Position numbers and translations under genes: made by a program
In this document: piece by piece, positions 55,348 through 63,935 of the stretch
Layout of the letters: each line of letters begins with the position of its first letter
Position numbering within the stretch: position 1 is the first letter of the stretch
The notes under the pieces: model-generated
The model's input: the letters and a program-made list of their open reading frames with translations, nothing else
Told to the model about the DNA's origin: nothing
Database searches by the model: none
From: Bacteriovoracaceae bacterium
GTDB taxonomy: Bacteria; Bdellovibrionota; Bacteriovoracia; Bacteriovoracales; Bacteriovoracaceae
Direction: 5' to 3'
DNA length: 64,000 nt
Assembly (NCBI GenBank): GCA_029865945.1
Contig: JARXAH010000084.1
Span: forward strand, 59,071 to 123,070

Positions 55348-56658
55348 GTGAATCATATTCAACAATACATGTCCTATTGCTTTATTACCCTTGCGCTCCT
55401 TTGTAACCTTGGGTGTCGAGAAGATTTTGTAAAAGTGAAAGGGACGAAATTTGAACTAAGCGGCAAACCCTACTACTTTTTAGGAACAAATTTTTGGTAC
55501 GGAATTAATCTCGCCTCAAGCGGCGCTGGCGGTGATCGCGCAAGGCTAAAAAGAGAATTAGATCGACTCCAAGAAATGGGAGTTACCAATTTAAGAATCA
55601 TGGCCGGAAGCGAAGGCCCTGACTCTGAACCTTATCGTATGTCGCCAAGCATGCAACCCGCACCTGGTGTTTATAACCCAGACATATTAGAAGGACTTGA
55701 TTACTTATTAGCAGAGATGGCCCAAAGAAAAATGAAGGCCGTGATGTGCCTCAATAATTTTTGGAATTGGTCTGGAGGGATGGGGCAGTATATTGTTTGG
55801 AGTGGCGCCGCCAAAAGCATTCCTTACCCGCCTCCTCATCCAGGCGGAGATTGGCAAACGTATCAAGAATTCGTCGCCAAGTTTTATACCAATGCTAAGG
55901 CGATGGAGCTTTTTGAAAATCATTTACGATTTATCATTAATCGCACTAATAGTTTAACCAAAATCCCCTATAAAGAAGATGACACGATAATGTCTTGGGA
56001 GTTGGCAAACGAGCCACGTGGAATCAATGAAGTATCGGCCTACCTCAATTGGATTGATAAGACTTCACAGCTCATTAAATCTTTAGCGCCTAAACAATTA
56101 GTAACAACGGGAAGTGAAGGCGAAACCTCCTCTCCTTCGGCCGGCACTAGTACTAGTCGTGATCATCAGTTTAAGTCGATCGATTATGTGACTTTTCACT
56201 TGTGGGTACAAAATTGGGGAGTTTATCGCCCTGAAGATAGCGAAAATACCTATGGGGCGTCGATTGATTACGCCTTAAACTATATTTGGAAGCATGAAGT
56301 CGCCGCAAAAAAAATTGGAAAACCTCTTGTGCTTGAAGAATTTGGCATAAGCAGAGATAAAAATGATTACAATTTTGATTCAAGCACAAAAATTCGTGAT
56401 CTCTATTATCAAAGAATTTTTTCGAGAATTTTTGTGAGAGCTAGTAAGAAGAAAAGTATCATTTCTGGAACAAATTTTTGGGCCTGGGGTGGAGAAGGCC
56501 GAGCGGCCCATCCTGGAAATTTATGGATGGTGGGCGATGATTTTATTGGGGATCCGGCACACGAGGCCCAAGGTTGGTACTCCGTTTACGATACCGACGC
56601 ATCGACGATCAACATAATTAAAAAATATTCCAAAAAGATAAATGGCCTAAATAGATAA
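55348..56658 (+). CDS. GH5-family glycoside hydrolase lipoprotein (endo-mannanase-like)
   Basis: 436 residues from GTG 55348 (GGAG seven bases upstream). Lipobox LLCNLGC, Cys about 23. Catalytic acid/base Glu about 222 in WELANEPRG and nucleophile Glu about 331 in LVLEEFGIS; RIMAGSEGPD, NNFWNWSGGMGQY and HLWVQNWG fit the bacterial mannanase branch of GH5 (beta-1,4-mannan cleavage). Envelope-anchored, probably for external polysaccharide. Confidence 0.87.
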   Translation: MNHIQQYMSYCFITLALLCNLGCREDFVKVKGTKFELSGKPYYFLGTNFWYGINLASSGAGGDRARLKRELDRLQEMGVTNLRIMAGSEGPDSEPYRMSPSMQPAPGVYNPDILEGLDYLLAEMAQRKMKAVMCLNNFWNWSGGMGQYIVWSGAAKSIPYPPPHPGGDWQTYQEFVAKFYTNAKAMELFENHLRFIINRTNSLTKIPYKEDDTIMSWELANEPRGINEVSAYLNWIDKTSQLIKSLAPKQLVTTGSEGETSSPSAGTSTSRDHQFKSIDYVTFHLWVQNWGVYRPEDSENTYGASIDYALNYIWKHEVAAKKIGKPLVLEEFGISRDKNDYNFDSSTKIRDLYYQRIFSRIFVRASKKKSIISGTNFWAWGGEGRAAHPGNLWMVGDDFIGDPAHEAQGWYSVYDTDASTINIIKKYSKKINGLNR

Positions 56659-56688
56659 GATAAAAGATAGGGCCGAATTACTTTAACT

Positions 56689-57468
56689 TTATTTGAAAAT
56701 AAGAAGTAATCCACGATTTTCCACTGTATCCAAGGTATTCATGGCGCGCCATAAATCGTCTTGTTTCACCCAAACCCAGGGTGCTTTATTGAAATTGACA
56801 TCTAAAATTAAAAATCGTTTTGTCTTTTGATCATAAGCACCGACAGGCGAAATATGGCCGCCTCCCATTTGGCCTAAGGCCTTTCGCGAGTAATTAATCA
56901 CAATCACGTTCTCTTGATTTTTGAGATTGGATTTGATTTTTTCTAAGATTTGCTTATCCGGTGCATTGGCACTGATCACTATTTTTTCAACTTTAAGTCC
57001 GTGGTTGCGATAGATCTGCGCTAATTGCTCTAATTGAATTCCAGAATCTTCTTTGCCATCAATTTTTTTTCCAAGAACAACTTCTCTTTTTTTGTCGGAT
57101 TTTTCAAAAATATTGGTTTGAGTAAATTTCTGAAAACTAGCATCATAATTCTCTAAAACAAATAAATCTGCGGCCGATAAATAATGTTTTGCAGAGGGCA
57201 CCCTACTTTCTGGATCTTTCCCAGGAGTAAGTAAGAGAGAATTTAAAGTGATGGCGAGAGTGGCAGCGCCACAAAACGCTTTATTTTCTTGAGATTCAAA
57301 ATGATTAGCAAGGATAAAAAAATCATTTTTGAAACGTGCCTGGGAAAGCATTTGAATGCCCATATCACTTGAAAAAGAAACCAGATCTACTTTGTCTTCG
57401 GTTTTTGAAAATGTGATTACTGGAATACAAAAAAAACATATCAATAAAATAAATTTTTTATTTACCAT
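56689..57468 (-). CDS. Phytochelatin synthase-like cysteine enzyme
   Basis: 259 residues from ATG 57468 (TGGAG eight bases upstream); longer frame begins at a weak TTG. Signal peptide (FILLICFFCIPVITFS). Catalytic triad of the phytochelatin synthase fold: Cys66 in AFCGAATLAITLN, His205 in GGHISPVGAYD, Asp223 in LILDV. Bacterial single-domain members act on glutathione, removing glycine. Exported, so the substrate is in the periplasm; heavy-metal or glutathione handling is inference. Confidence 0.85.
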   Translation of the reverse strand: MVNKKFILLICFFCIPVITFSKTEDKVDLVSFSSDMGIQMLSQARFKNDFFILANHFESQENKAFCGAATLAITLNSLLLTPGKDPESRVPSAKHYLSAADLFVLENYDASFQKFTQTNIFEKSDKKREVVLGKKIDGKEDSGIQLEQLAQIYRNHGLKVEKIVISANAPDKQILEKIKSNLKNQENVIVINYSRKALGQMGGGHISPVGAYDQKTKRFLILDVNFNKAPWVWVKQDDLWRAMNTLDTVENRGLLLIFK

Positions 57469-57555
57469 GATTAAACTCCAAAACAAAAAAATAATTAATT
57501 CAAAAAAGTCCTAAAGATTATTTTCTGAACTGCCGAAAGAAAAACCTAACCTTAA

Positions 57556-58692
57556 TTAAGATAAAGGATCACCAAATTCGAAATGCTCAACCCTTGGGTT
57601 CATTTCTGGAGCATACTTTAAATTTTCAACTCTATTACCATCAATCGGGCCGAGCAAAGGTAATGTAAGGAATACATGTCGAAAAGACATTGAAAAGGAA
57701 TCTAACTTATGTTTGCCATCTCCTATAGCGTACCACATTCCGTCAACGCAGCCAGGGGGCTCCTGAAATCTAATTTGCATTGCTAAATGGGTCGCCCATT
57801 TCTCAGGAGCATCTATGATGCTTTTCCCATCATTGCCTAGATTTCCATTTGGCATAACTACCTTGTGATAATTTTTCCAGGTATCACTACTCATATCTAC
57901 AAAAATACATCCATCGATTACAATTTGAGCGTGGAAATACGGTTCACCATGTTTATTGAAATCTTTAAATCCTAGCACATCACCAGTCTGCGCCAAGATA
58001 CCACTATTTTTTTTTGCTAATGGTATAAAATAGCTAAGTTGTTTTGCTTTCTTTTTTGAATCTTCTACATACATACTGATAAGGTCATCTAAGTAACCTA
58101 ATTTTGAATAATAACCTTCCTCAGATGTTAAATCGGTTAAATTTTCTTTTAGCAATAGATTATTTGATATCAGATTTTTTTTACTATAGTTATATAAAGC
58201 TTCACCGGTGAGAACAAATTGATCTCCTTTATAATCATAAGGAAGGCCCATGAGTTGATCAAATATAAGTGCTACTAGACCTGTACAGTCAAACTCATTA
58301 GGAATGGAAGCAACTCTTTCTTCTAATGATTTTTCTTCAGGTTTATTATCTTCCTCATCTGGTAATTTTTTTCCTTCTTTATTTTTTTTAGCTTTTAAAT
58401 CTTTTAAAGCTTTTAAATTTCGATCATATGTATATTTATGGCCGTATTTGTATTTCTTTTCTTCAAGAATCCTTTTCACAAAATACAATAACAACCTTTG
58501 GTAGTAGTTAACCTTCGAGTTCATGAGTTTATCGTATAATTCATTTAATCCATCAAATGTTGGATTTTCCGAATCTAAATTTTTATAATTATAATATTTT
58601 ATATATTCAGGAGCTCCGCCCCATGCAATGGATACGTTGTTAGAAATATTGAGAGCGAAAAAAAAATAAATCATCAAAGAAAAACATTTCAT
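57556..58692 (-). CDS. Secreted NlpC/P60-like cysteine peptidase
   Basis: 378 residues, signal peptide at the start. Cys136 in EFDCTGLVALIFDQLMGLPY and His254 in YFHAQIVIDG, with GDVLGF just before, match the Cys/His core of the NlpC/P60 fold that cleaves peptidoglycan peptides. N-terminal 100 residues are Tyr/Lys rich and unassigned; C-terminal part is a second unknown domain. Adjacent to the phytochelatin-synthase-like gene on the same strand. Confidence 0.78.
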   Translation of the reverse strand: MKCFSLMIYFFFALNISNNVSIAWGGAPEYIKYYNYKNLDSENPTFDGLNELYDKLMNSKVNYYQRLLLYFVKRILEEKKYKYGHKYTYDRNLKALKDLKAKKNKEGKKLPDEEDNKPEEKSLEERVASIPNEFDCTGLVALIFDQLMGLPYDYKGDQFVLTGEALYNYSKKNLISNNLLLKENLTDLTSEEGYYSKLGYLDDLISMYVEDSKKKAKQLSYFIPLAKKNSGILAQTGDVLGFKDFNKHGEPYFHAQIVIDGCIFVDMSSDTWKNYHKVVMPNGNLGNDGKSIIDAPEKWATHLAMQIRFQEPPGCVDGMWYAIGDGKHKLDSFSMSFRHVFLTLPLLGPIDGNRVENLKYAPEMNPRVEHFEFGDPLS

Positions 58693-59013
58693 TGGTCTAG
58701 TTTAATAAATTTAATTTTTTTTTATAACAGATGCTATAAACATTTCATGTCGAAGACGATAATGACTATCTTTTGTACAAATATATACTGATGCAGGTTT
58801 GGTTTTCAAGAAGGGTTCCGATTCAACGATTTGAATCGGAAGTGAGCGGTGAGACGCTGAGAAGTGTTCCTGCACGTCTCAAGCGATGTTGAGACTGTGC
58901 CAATGCACAGTCGAAGCGAAGTTCGACGCACTGGAAAATCAAAACCGCATCAGTATATTAGATTTGAAAAAGAAGATGCTAGACAGATCTTGAATTCAAT
59001 CTCTGATTATCAG
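58693..59013. other. Intergenic region holding a structured element
   Basis: 321 bp between two minus-strand genes. Mostly taken up by the 176-bp multibranched inverted repeat described separately; the flanks show no ORF. Confidence 0.6.
58783..58958. repeat. 176-bp multibranched inverted-repeat element
   Basis: Outer 25-bp arms (58783-58807 and 58934-58958) begin ATATACTGATGC and end GCATCAGTATAT with three mismatches. Inside lie three stems: TTCCGATTC/GAATCGGAA (58816-58841), TGAGACG/CGTCTCA (58850-58881), GACTGTGC-CAAT-GCACAGTC (58893-58912). The GC is higher than the flanks. Closed by its ends and subdivided, it looks like a structured RNA or a small palindromic mobile element; the one I see here is single copy. 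Confidence 0.8.
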
Positions 59014-59919
59014 TTAGTTCCACTGAATTCTTGAAACGATGGGATAATGATTGGATAAATCAAACAATTTATTTTTCCGACGCGTACGAGAGGTGAAGCG
59101 AACTAATTGCTTACTTTCAACATGAATGATGGCATCGGCATTATTTCGAAGGAGGACGTAGTCTGATAACTTAGGATGGCCGCCCCGAGCACAAGTTCTG
59201 GTATTTTCCACTCCACCGACACTAAAGCGCAAATCGCCTTGCAAAAAATCATCGAGGCCACCCAAGAGGGAGATAAGTTTTTGATAATTTTTTGTATCGT
59301 AGGAATCAATCACCAAATCCCCCACAATAAGTTGCGCAACCTCTGGGCGCTTATTCTCATCAAGCATTTGTGACATCAAATGGAGTTGATGTTCTCTCAC
59401 TCTTTGATGGGCCTCGTCTTTCCCATTTTGCAAGTGAGTGGTGAGAACTTGAATCGTTTTATCTTCTGCTAATTTTACTTCAAACAAAAAGGCGCCCTTA
59501 GAATAACAAGCATCCTCACCAAAAAGATTAACATAAGGTTTAAACGAGACACTTTTGAGTGGGAACTTGGAAGCAACCACAAAACCCGGAGTAAATTTTT
59601 TATGCTTGGATGTTTTATCGGTCATTGCGATACGGTAAGGATATTGTACTGCCAACTCTTTTAAGATTCGATTTTGTATATTTTTTCGGTAGACCGCCTG
59701 AAGGATAATGAGGTCGTAATTTTGTTCTTTCAATATTTCGATCGTGGCCTTTTCTCGTCTTCTACTTTCACAAAAATTCCCAAGTCGTGTCGCCTGATCA
59801 ACATTCCAAGAAATCATGGACCATTCAAAATCAGTGGAAGCATCAGAAGCAAAGGCATTTTGTATCACTGATCCTTGAAAAAAGAGGATTAAAAAAATTA
59901 CATAGCGCAAAAAAAACAT
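59014..59919 (-). CDS. Secreted endonuclease/exonuclease/phosphatase-fold protein, degenerate
   Basis: 301 residues, signal peptide ends near NAFAS. EEP fold: SWNVDQATR (Asn39), LQAVYRK, THLQNGKDEAH (His162), VGDLVIDS (Asp201), LSDYVL (Asp253), SNHYPIV (His291). The metal-binding Glu of LQE is Ala75, the Asn of GDxN is Val203 and the Asp of SDH is Asn290, so metal-dependent hydrolysis (sphingomyelinase/DNase type) is unlikely; the His residues remain. Possibly a binding protein. Confidence 0.8.
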   Translation of the reverse strand: MFFLRYVIFLILFFQGSVIQNAFASDASTDFEWSMISWNVDQATRLGNFCESRRREKATIEILKEQNYDLIILQAVYRKNIQNRILKELAVQYPYRIAMTDKTSKHKKFTPGFVVASKFPLKSVSFKPYVNLFGEDACYSKGAFLFEVKLAEDKTIQVLTTHLQNGKDEAHQRVREHQLHLMSQMLDENKRPEVAQLIVGDLVIDSYDTKNYQKLISLLGGLDDFLQGDLRFSVGGVENTRTCARGGHPKLSDYVLLRNNADAIIHVESKQLVRFTSRTRRKNKLFDLSNHYPIVSRIQWN

Positions 59920-60182
59920 AAATTTTTCCTTCTATTGCTCTAGTAGAGAGACAAAAACTGCAAAATCGTCAATTCCTCATTAGGTTATAAAAAATGAAAC
60001 AAATAATATACTTTAGTCTTTGAGAGAAAGATGAAAGTAAGTTTAAGTAATACCATGAACTATTGGCCCCTCAGAAAGATGACCATTATCTAGACACATC
60101 GTAAAAAAATGACTTGATCCATGCCAGCAAGAACTATCCCTTTTTTTTTAAGCATATAATGGTACTCAAAATGAGGTATTTT

Positions 60183-60740
60183 ATGGCCGTGATTAAGAAT
60201 TTTTTTCCTTTCTCTTCACTCGCTTCACTTTTGATACTTACTCTCACCCTCTCTCTGGCCGGGTTAACTTCTTGTTCTTCCAAGAAAAAATCTAGCACCG
60301 TGGCACCGCAATACAATCCTGGCAATCCCAATTTCAACTCAAACCCTGTTAATATCAACCCTAACCCCACAGCATGGAGTAATAACGGTGGCGGTTTTAT
60401 GTGGAATTTTGAATATTATTTTTATGACTCGCAAAACGCCTGTTCAACAGGAAGACATATGGCCCAAGGATATAATAAAAGAGAAGTAAGAAATGCTATT
60501 TGCCAAGAATTACAAAACGCTCAAATCAACAACAATTGTGCAGAACAACAGCGTCGTCAGTTGTTTCGTCAATATTGCTCATGTCGCCGAAGATGCTGGA
60601 ACAGCAATTCCTATTTTTCTTTTGGAGCGAATGTCCAAGTGAGAAGGGAAAATATGCCAGGCCAAGATCAAGGCCAACAAATGCCGGCCCATCAAAACTT
60701 TGCTCAAGAATCGAGAGGAAATTCCACTCGTCAATGGTAG
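60183..60740 (+). CDS. Lipoprotein with Cys/Arg-rich C-terminal region
   Basis: 185 residues from ATG 60183, preceded by TGAGG; earlier ATGs (60159, 60171) are possible. Lipoprotein signal, lipobox LTSC. A Pro/Asn-rich linker, then a part with FEYYFYDSQNACSTGRHMAQG, CQELQNAQINNNCAEQQRRQ and CSCRRRCW, i.e. several cysteines in an Arg-rich context. Function unknown. Convergent with the signalling operon. Confidence 0.65.
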   Translation: MAVIKNFFPFSSLASLLILTLTLSLAGLTSCSSKKKSSTVAPQYNPGNPNFNSNPVNINPNPTAWSNNGGGFMWNFEYYFYDSQNACSTGRHMAQGYNKREVRNAICQELQNAQINNNCAEQQRRQLFRQYCSCRRRCWNSNSYFSFGANVQVRRENMPGQDQGQQMPAHQNFAQESRGNSTRQW

Positions 60741-60764
60741 GTAGATAAGATTATTGGAAGGTTC

Positions 60765-61643
60765 TTAAGAAACTTTCTGTTGTGATTGCTTGGAAGGCGC
60801 CGCAAGGCCTGCCACACTATTACTTGTCATGATTTCTGAATATAGAGTACCTGCTTCAGTAATGAAGGGAAGCACGATACATTGTCCGGAACCAAAATGT
60901 TTCACTTTGTGATCTTTCCCCCAAACGCACGAAGGTAAGGCAGACTGGATGGAATAGCCTAGGGACATCAGCTCTAATTTTGCTTGCCCCAAAATCATGT
61001 TCGCCAACTCTCCCACCAAATCCACATATTTTTCTTCGATGGTTTTAATTTCCTCACCAAGCATATTGGAAGCAATTTTATTAAAAATAGGCTCCATAAT
61101 ACTAATCGCTAAAGTTCCATTAAATGTTTCAGAATTGATAGATATAATTCCGCTCACATCTCCCATCAAAAGCGGATCTGTTTCTTTTTTAAGAAATGGC
61201 TTACCTGGAGTTATTTCCATAAAGCACTGAACCTTAAAAACTTTTCTTGTCGCATTCAAAAAAGGGTTGATAAAGTTCGCATCAAAATCTTTACTTTTTG
61301 CCAAACCAAAATCAACTAAGGCCCCCCTAAGACTAAGTTTATTGACGAGTAGCCTATCTAACCCCTGATTTTTGATAAAATCTAAAATGACTTTATTAGC
61401 GGAAACCAAGCGAACACCTCCGTTCACCGATTTCACTGACTTATGAACGCCTGCGATTTCACGCAAAATTCCACTACTAATGGAGCTACATTCACTGCAC
61501 TGAAAAATGACATACTTAAGTTGAGACTCTTGCATTAACAACTGAAAGCGATCAAGCAACCCGGTATCTGTCGTTGCCGCACCACACTCACCTTTGAGAT
61601 GAATTAAAATATAGCTATTTTGATTGACGACTTCAAATGGCAT
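60765..61643 (-). CDS. STAS-CheX fusion signalling protein
   Basis: 292 residues. Residues 1-110 look like a STAS domain (VIFQCSECSSISSGILREIAGVHKSV; the position of the regulatory Ser matches SS53-57 region). Residues about 130-275 form a CheX-type domain with GDVSGIISI, the ELANMILG motif (Glu212, Asn215) of CheY-P phosphatases and LPSCVWG. Probably dephosphorylates the neighbouring response regulator. Third gene of the operon, 12 bp after it. Confidence 0.82.
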   Translation of the reverse strand: MPFEVVNQNSYILIHLKGECGAATTDTGLLDRFQLLMQESQLKYVIFQCSECSSISSGILREIAGVHKSVKSVNGGVRLVSANKVILDFIKNQGLDRLLVNKLSLRGALVDFGLAKSKDFDANFINPFLNATRKVFKVQCFMEITPGKPFLKKETDPLLMGDVSGIISINSETFNGTLAISIMEPIFNKIASNMLGEEIKTIEEKYVDLVGELANMILGQAKLELMSLGYSIQSALPSCVWGKDHKVKHFGSGQCIVLPFITEAGTLYSEIMTSNSVAGLAAPSKQSQQKVS

Positions 61644-61655
61644 ATAATCCTCTCT

Positions 61656-62075
61656 CTAGCTTCCCGTATTTTTAAATTTCTCTTGTTCAAACTCTCTTTG
61701 AACTTTATCCAGGGCCGTAAATAAATCTTGATTTTCAAAAGGCTTCAAAATATAGGAAGTAATTCCATATTTTTTTATCGCTTCAATTTGTTCAGGATAA
61801 GTTTCAGCAGTGAGCATAATAATTTTTGGAAAAGCATTGAACTCATTCACCAATCTAATTTTTTTTAAAAACTCCAGCCCAGACATATTGGGCATCATCC
61901 AATCTAAGACAATCACATTGATCGGTTGGCCATCAAGAAATTTTTCCTGAAGAATTGTCTCGGCATCAATCCCATCTTTTGCTTCATAAATTTCTAATGG
62001 CCTATTCCATTCTTTTACGTAGCGTTTAACTACTTTTCTTAAATTTTCTGAATCATCAACAATTAATAATCTCAT
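61656..62075 (-). CDS. Single-domain CheY-like response regulator
   Basis: 139 residues: phospho-acceptor Asp58 in VIVLDWMMPNMSG, acidic Asp7-Asp8 in LIVDDSE, Thr89 in IIMLTAE and Lys111 in YILKPF, all of the receiver-domain active site. No output domain, so it acts through protein binding. Flanked by the kinase (9-bp gap) and the STAS-CheX gene. Confidence 0.93.
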   Translation of the reverse strand: MRLLIVDDSENLRKVVKRYVKEWNRPLEIYEAKDGIDAETILQEKFLDGQPINVIVLDWMMPNMSGLEFLKKIRLVNEFNAFPKIIMLTAETYPEQIEAIKKYGITSYILKPFENQDLFTALDKVQREFEQEKFKNTGS

Positions 62076-62084
62076 CTTTTGGCC

Positions 62085-63737
62085 CTACAAAATAAAAAAT
62101 AGAGGAAGCTGGATTTCAAAACTCGTCCCTTGTCCTTCAGTGCTCTTTACTTTTATCGATCCACCAATATCTTCGATGCTTTGCTTTACGGCACTCATCC
62201 CCACTCCCCTTCCAGAAATTTCCGAAACCTCATCTTTATCTTTGGTCGATAGGCCATCGAGAAATATCATGGGATATATTTGCTCATCGGTAAGTTTATC
62301 TACCATCTTAGAATCCATTAATTCGTTCTTTATGATAATGGCACGCAATTTTTGGGCGTTGATTCCCTGGCCATCATCTTGCAAAATGACTTGAAAATTT
62401 TTTTGATCTATTTTTTTAAACTCCAACCTGATTGTCCCATTTTTAGTTTTACCGGTGGATTCTCTGATGAGAGGTGCTTCGATTCCGTGATCAATGCAAT
62501 TTTTTACAATATGTCCAAGCCCCCCCTGCAATAAATCAATGATCGGAGGGTCGATCTCAAGATACTCATCACCAGAAATCACGAGCGCCACTTCTTTATT
62601 CAATGTCGCGCTCACTTCACTAACCATTTTCTCCACAAAGGGCCTGAGTATGGAAATAGGTTTTGCCCGCAATTTTAAAAGACCTTCGAGGGCATCGATG
62701 CTCGCCGTTTCTAGTTTAAGTACTAATTTTTGTAATTCCTTAGGAAAAGGTTCATCAAAAAATTCTTGGCCTAACTGCATAGCAAAAGTTGAAAGCTGAA
62801 CTTTTATTTGCATAATTTTTTTTAATTTATCTTGCAAGTGTGAAAGTGATTCATGTTTGATACGAAGAGTTTCGTTTCGATTTTGGATCGCATTTTCTTT
62901 AGAAACCTGAACCTCATCCTCTTTTTTTAAGGATTTACTAATCACTTGATTTTTCAAACTCTCCAAAGTCACTTTAAATATATCTTTAAATTTGGGAATA
63001 ACATCTTCGGTTAATTTTTTATCTTTTAAATCCTGAAAGAGGGAATCCATAGACTTGGTGACAGTTTGAAGTGTAGCAATGGCAGAAGGATGTCCATAGC
63101 ACCTAAGGCCCATGATACTTTGAACAAATGTTTCCGTTTCATGAATGAAAAGTGCCAACATGGGGTAGCCCACCGCTGCACTTACTCCCTTGATGGTGTG
63201 GAGAATGCGATAAATTTCTTTATAGTGAGTCTCATTAATTTGATCACCAAGAGTTAATAATTCCATAAAACGATTTAATAAATCCCAACTTTCATCTAAA
63301 AATCCCGTCTCTAATTCCTCTTGATCTCCACCTAAGACCATAAATTTTTTTCGAGATCGATCAATCGCTAAATGTATTTCTTCTTGTTTTAGAGGCTTCA
63401 AGCAATACGCTTCGATCCCCATCTTTAGTAAGAGTTGTTTTTCTTGATCACTATCTTCAGCTGTCATAATAGTAATAGGGATATGATGAAACATGGGGTG
63501 TCTCTTTACCCAACTAGTTAATTCAATGCCATTAATTTCTGGCATATTTAAATCGGCAAAAATAAAAATGGGATTCTTCTCGCTTGCCTGGCCTTGGGAC
63601 TCTAGGGCCGTAAATAATTCCTTTGCTGATCCGACGTCAAAAATATCAAATTCCGGATTAAATTTTTTTATAAAATTTGAAGATAACTTACGTGCCAAGG
63701 AATTATCGTCTACTAAAAATATTTTGGCAGCACCCAT
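62085..63737 (-). CDS. REC-HPt-HATPase histidine kinase (CheA-like)
   Basis: 550 residues. Receiver domain 1-125 with Asp62 in FADLNMPEING and Lys114 region YCLKPLK; HPt domain about 150-265 with His180 in ILHTIKGVSAAVG; CheA-like dimer/ATPase part from about 320: Asn413 in IVKNCIDHGIE, DDGQGI (454-459), GRGVGMSAVK (509-518). The protein ends after the ATPase, so the CheW-like receptor-coupling domain of CheA is absent. Phosphoryl flow from ATP via His180 to its own receiver and/or the CheY-like partner is inferred. Confidence 0.88.
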   Translation of the reverse strand: MGAAKIFLVDDNSLARKLSSNFIKKFNPEFDIFDVGSAKELFTALESQGQASEKNPIFIFADLNMPEINGIELTSWVKRHPMFHHIPITIMTAEDSDQEKQLLLKMGIEAYCLKPLKQEEIHLAIDRSRKKFMVLGGDQEELETGFLDESWDLLNRFMELLTLGDQINETHYKEIYRILHTIKGVSAAVGYPMLALFIHETETFVQSIMGLRCYGHPSAIATLQTVTKSMDSLFQDLKDKKLTEDVIPKFKDIFKVTLESLKNQVISKSLKKEDEVQVSKENAIQNRNETLRIKHESLSHLQDKLKKIMQIKVQLSTFAMQLGQEFFDEPFPKELQKLVLKLETASIDALEGLLKLRAKPISILRPFVEKMVSEVSATLNKEVALVISGDEYLEIDPPIIDLLQGGLGHIVKNCIDHGIEAPLIRESTGKTKNGTIRLEFKKIDQKNFQVILQDDGQGINAQKLRAIIIKNELMDSKMVDKLTDEQIYPMIFLDGLSTKDKDEVSEISGRGVGMSAVKQSIEDIGGSIKVKSTEGQGTSFEIQLPLFFIL

Positions 63738-63906
63738 ATTTCTTTTCTACCTATTTTGGATTTGATTCGATTTATTCCTATCGGCTAAAGAGGAAAATTT
63801 TTTAGGGACCTATCATTATTTATTTATTATTTTAATTTGCCGAGTAGCCATCAAGCACAATTTTGTGGACTACATCAATCATCTTTGAACATTAAAGATG
63901 AATGAG

Positions 63907-63926
63907 CATGAATAAGCATGAATAAG
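63907..63926 (+). repeat. 10-bp tandem repeat bearing start codons
   Basis: catgaataag occurs twice in tandem, just upstream of the right-edge gene; a similar sequence precedes it. The second copy's ATG (63918) is in frame with the likely start at 63936. Confidence 0.7.
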
Positions 63927-63935
63927 GATATTTTT

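Noticed and set aside
58900..58935. tRNA T-loop-like GTTCGA near 58921
   Set aside because: No acceptor stem, anticodon arm or CCA-compatible end around it; it belongs to the multibranched element.
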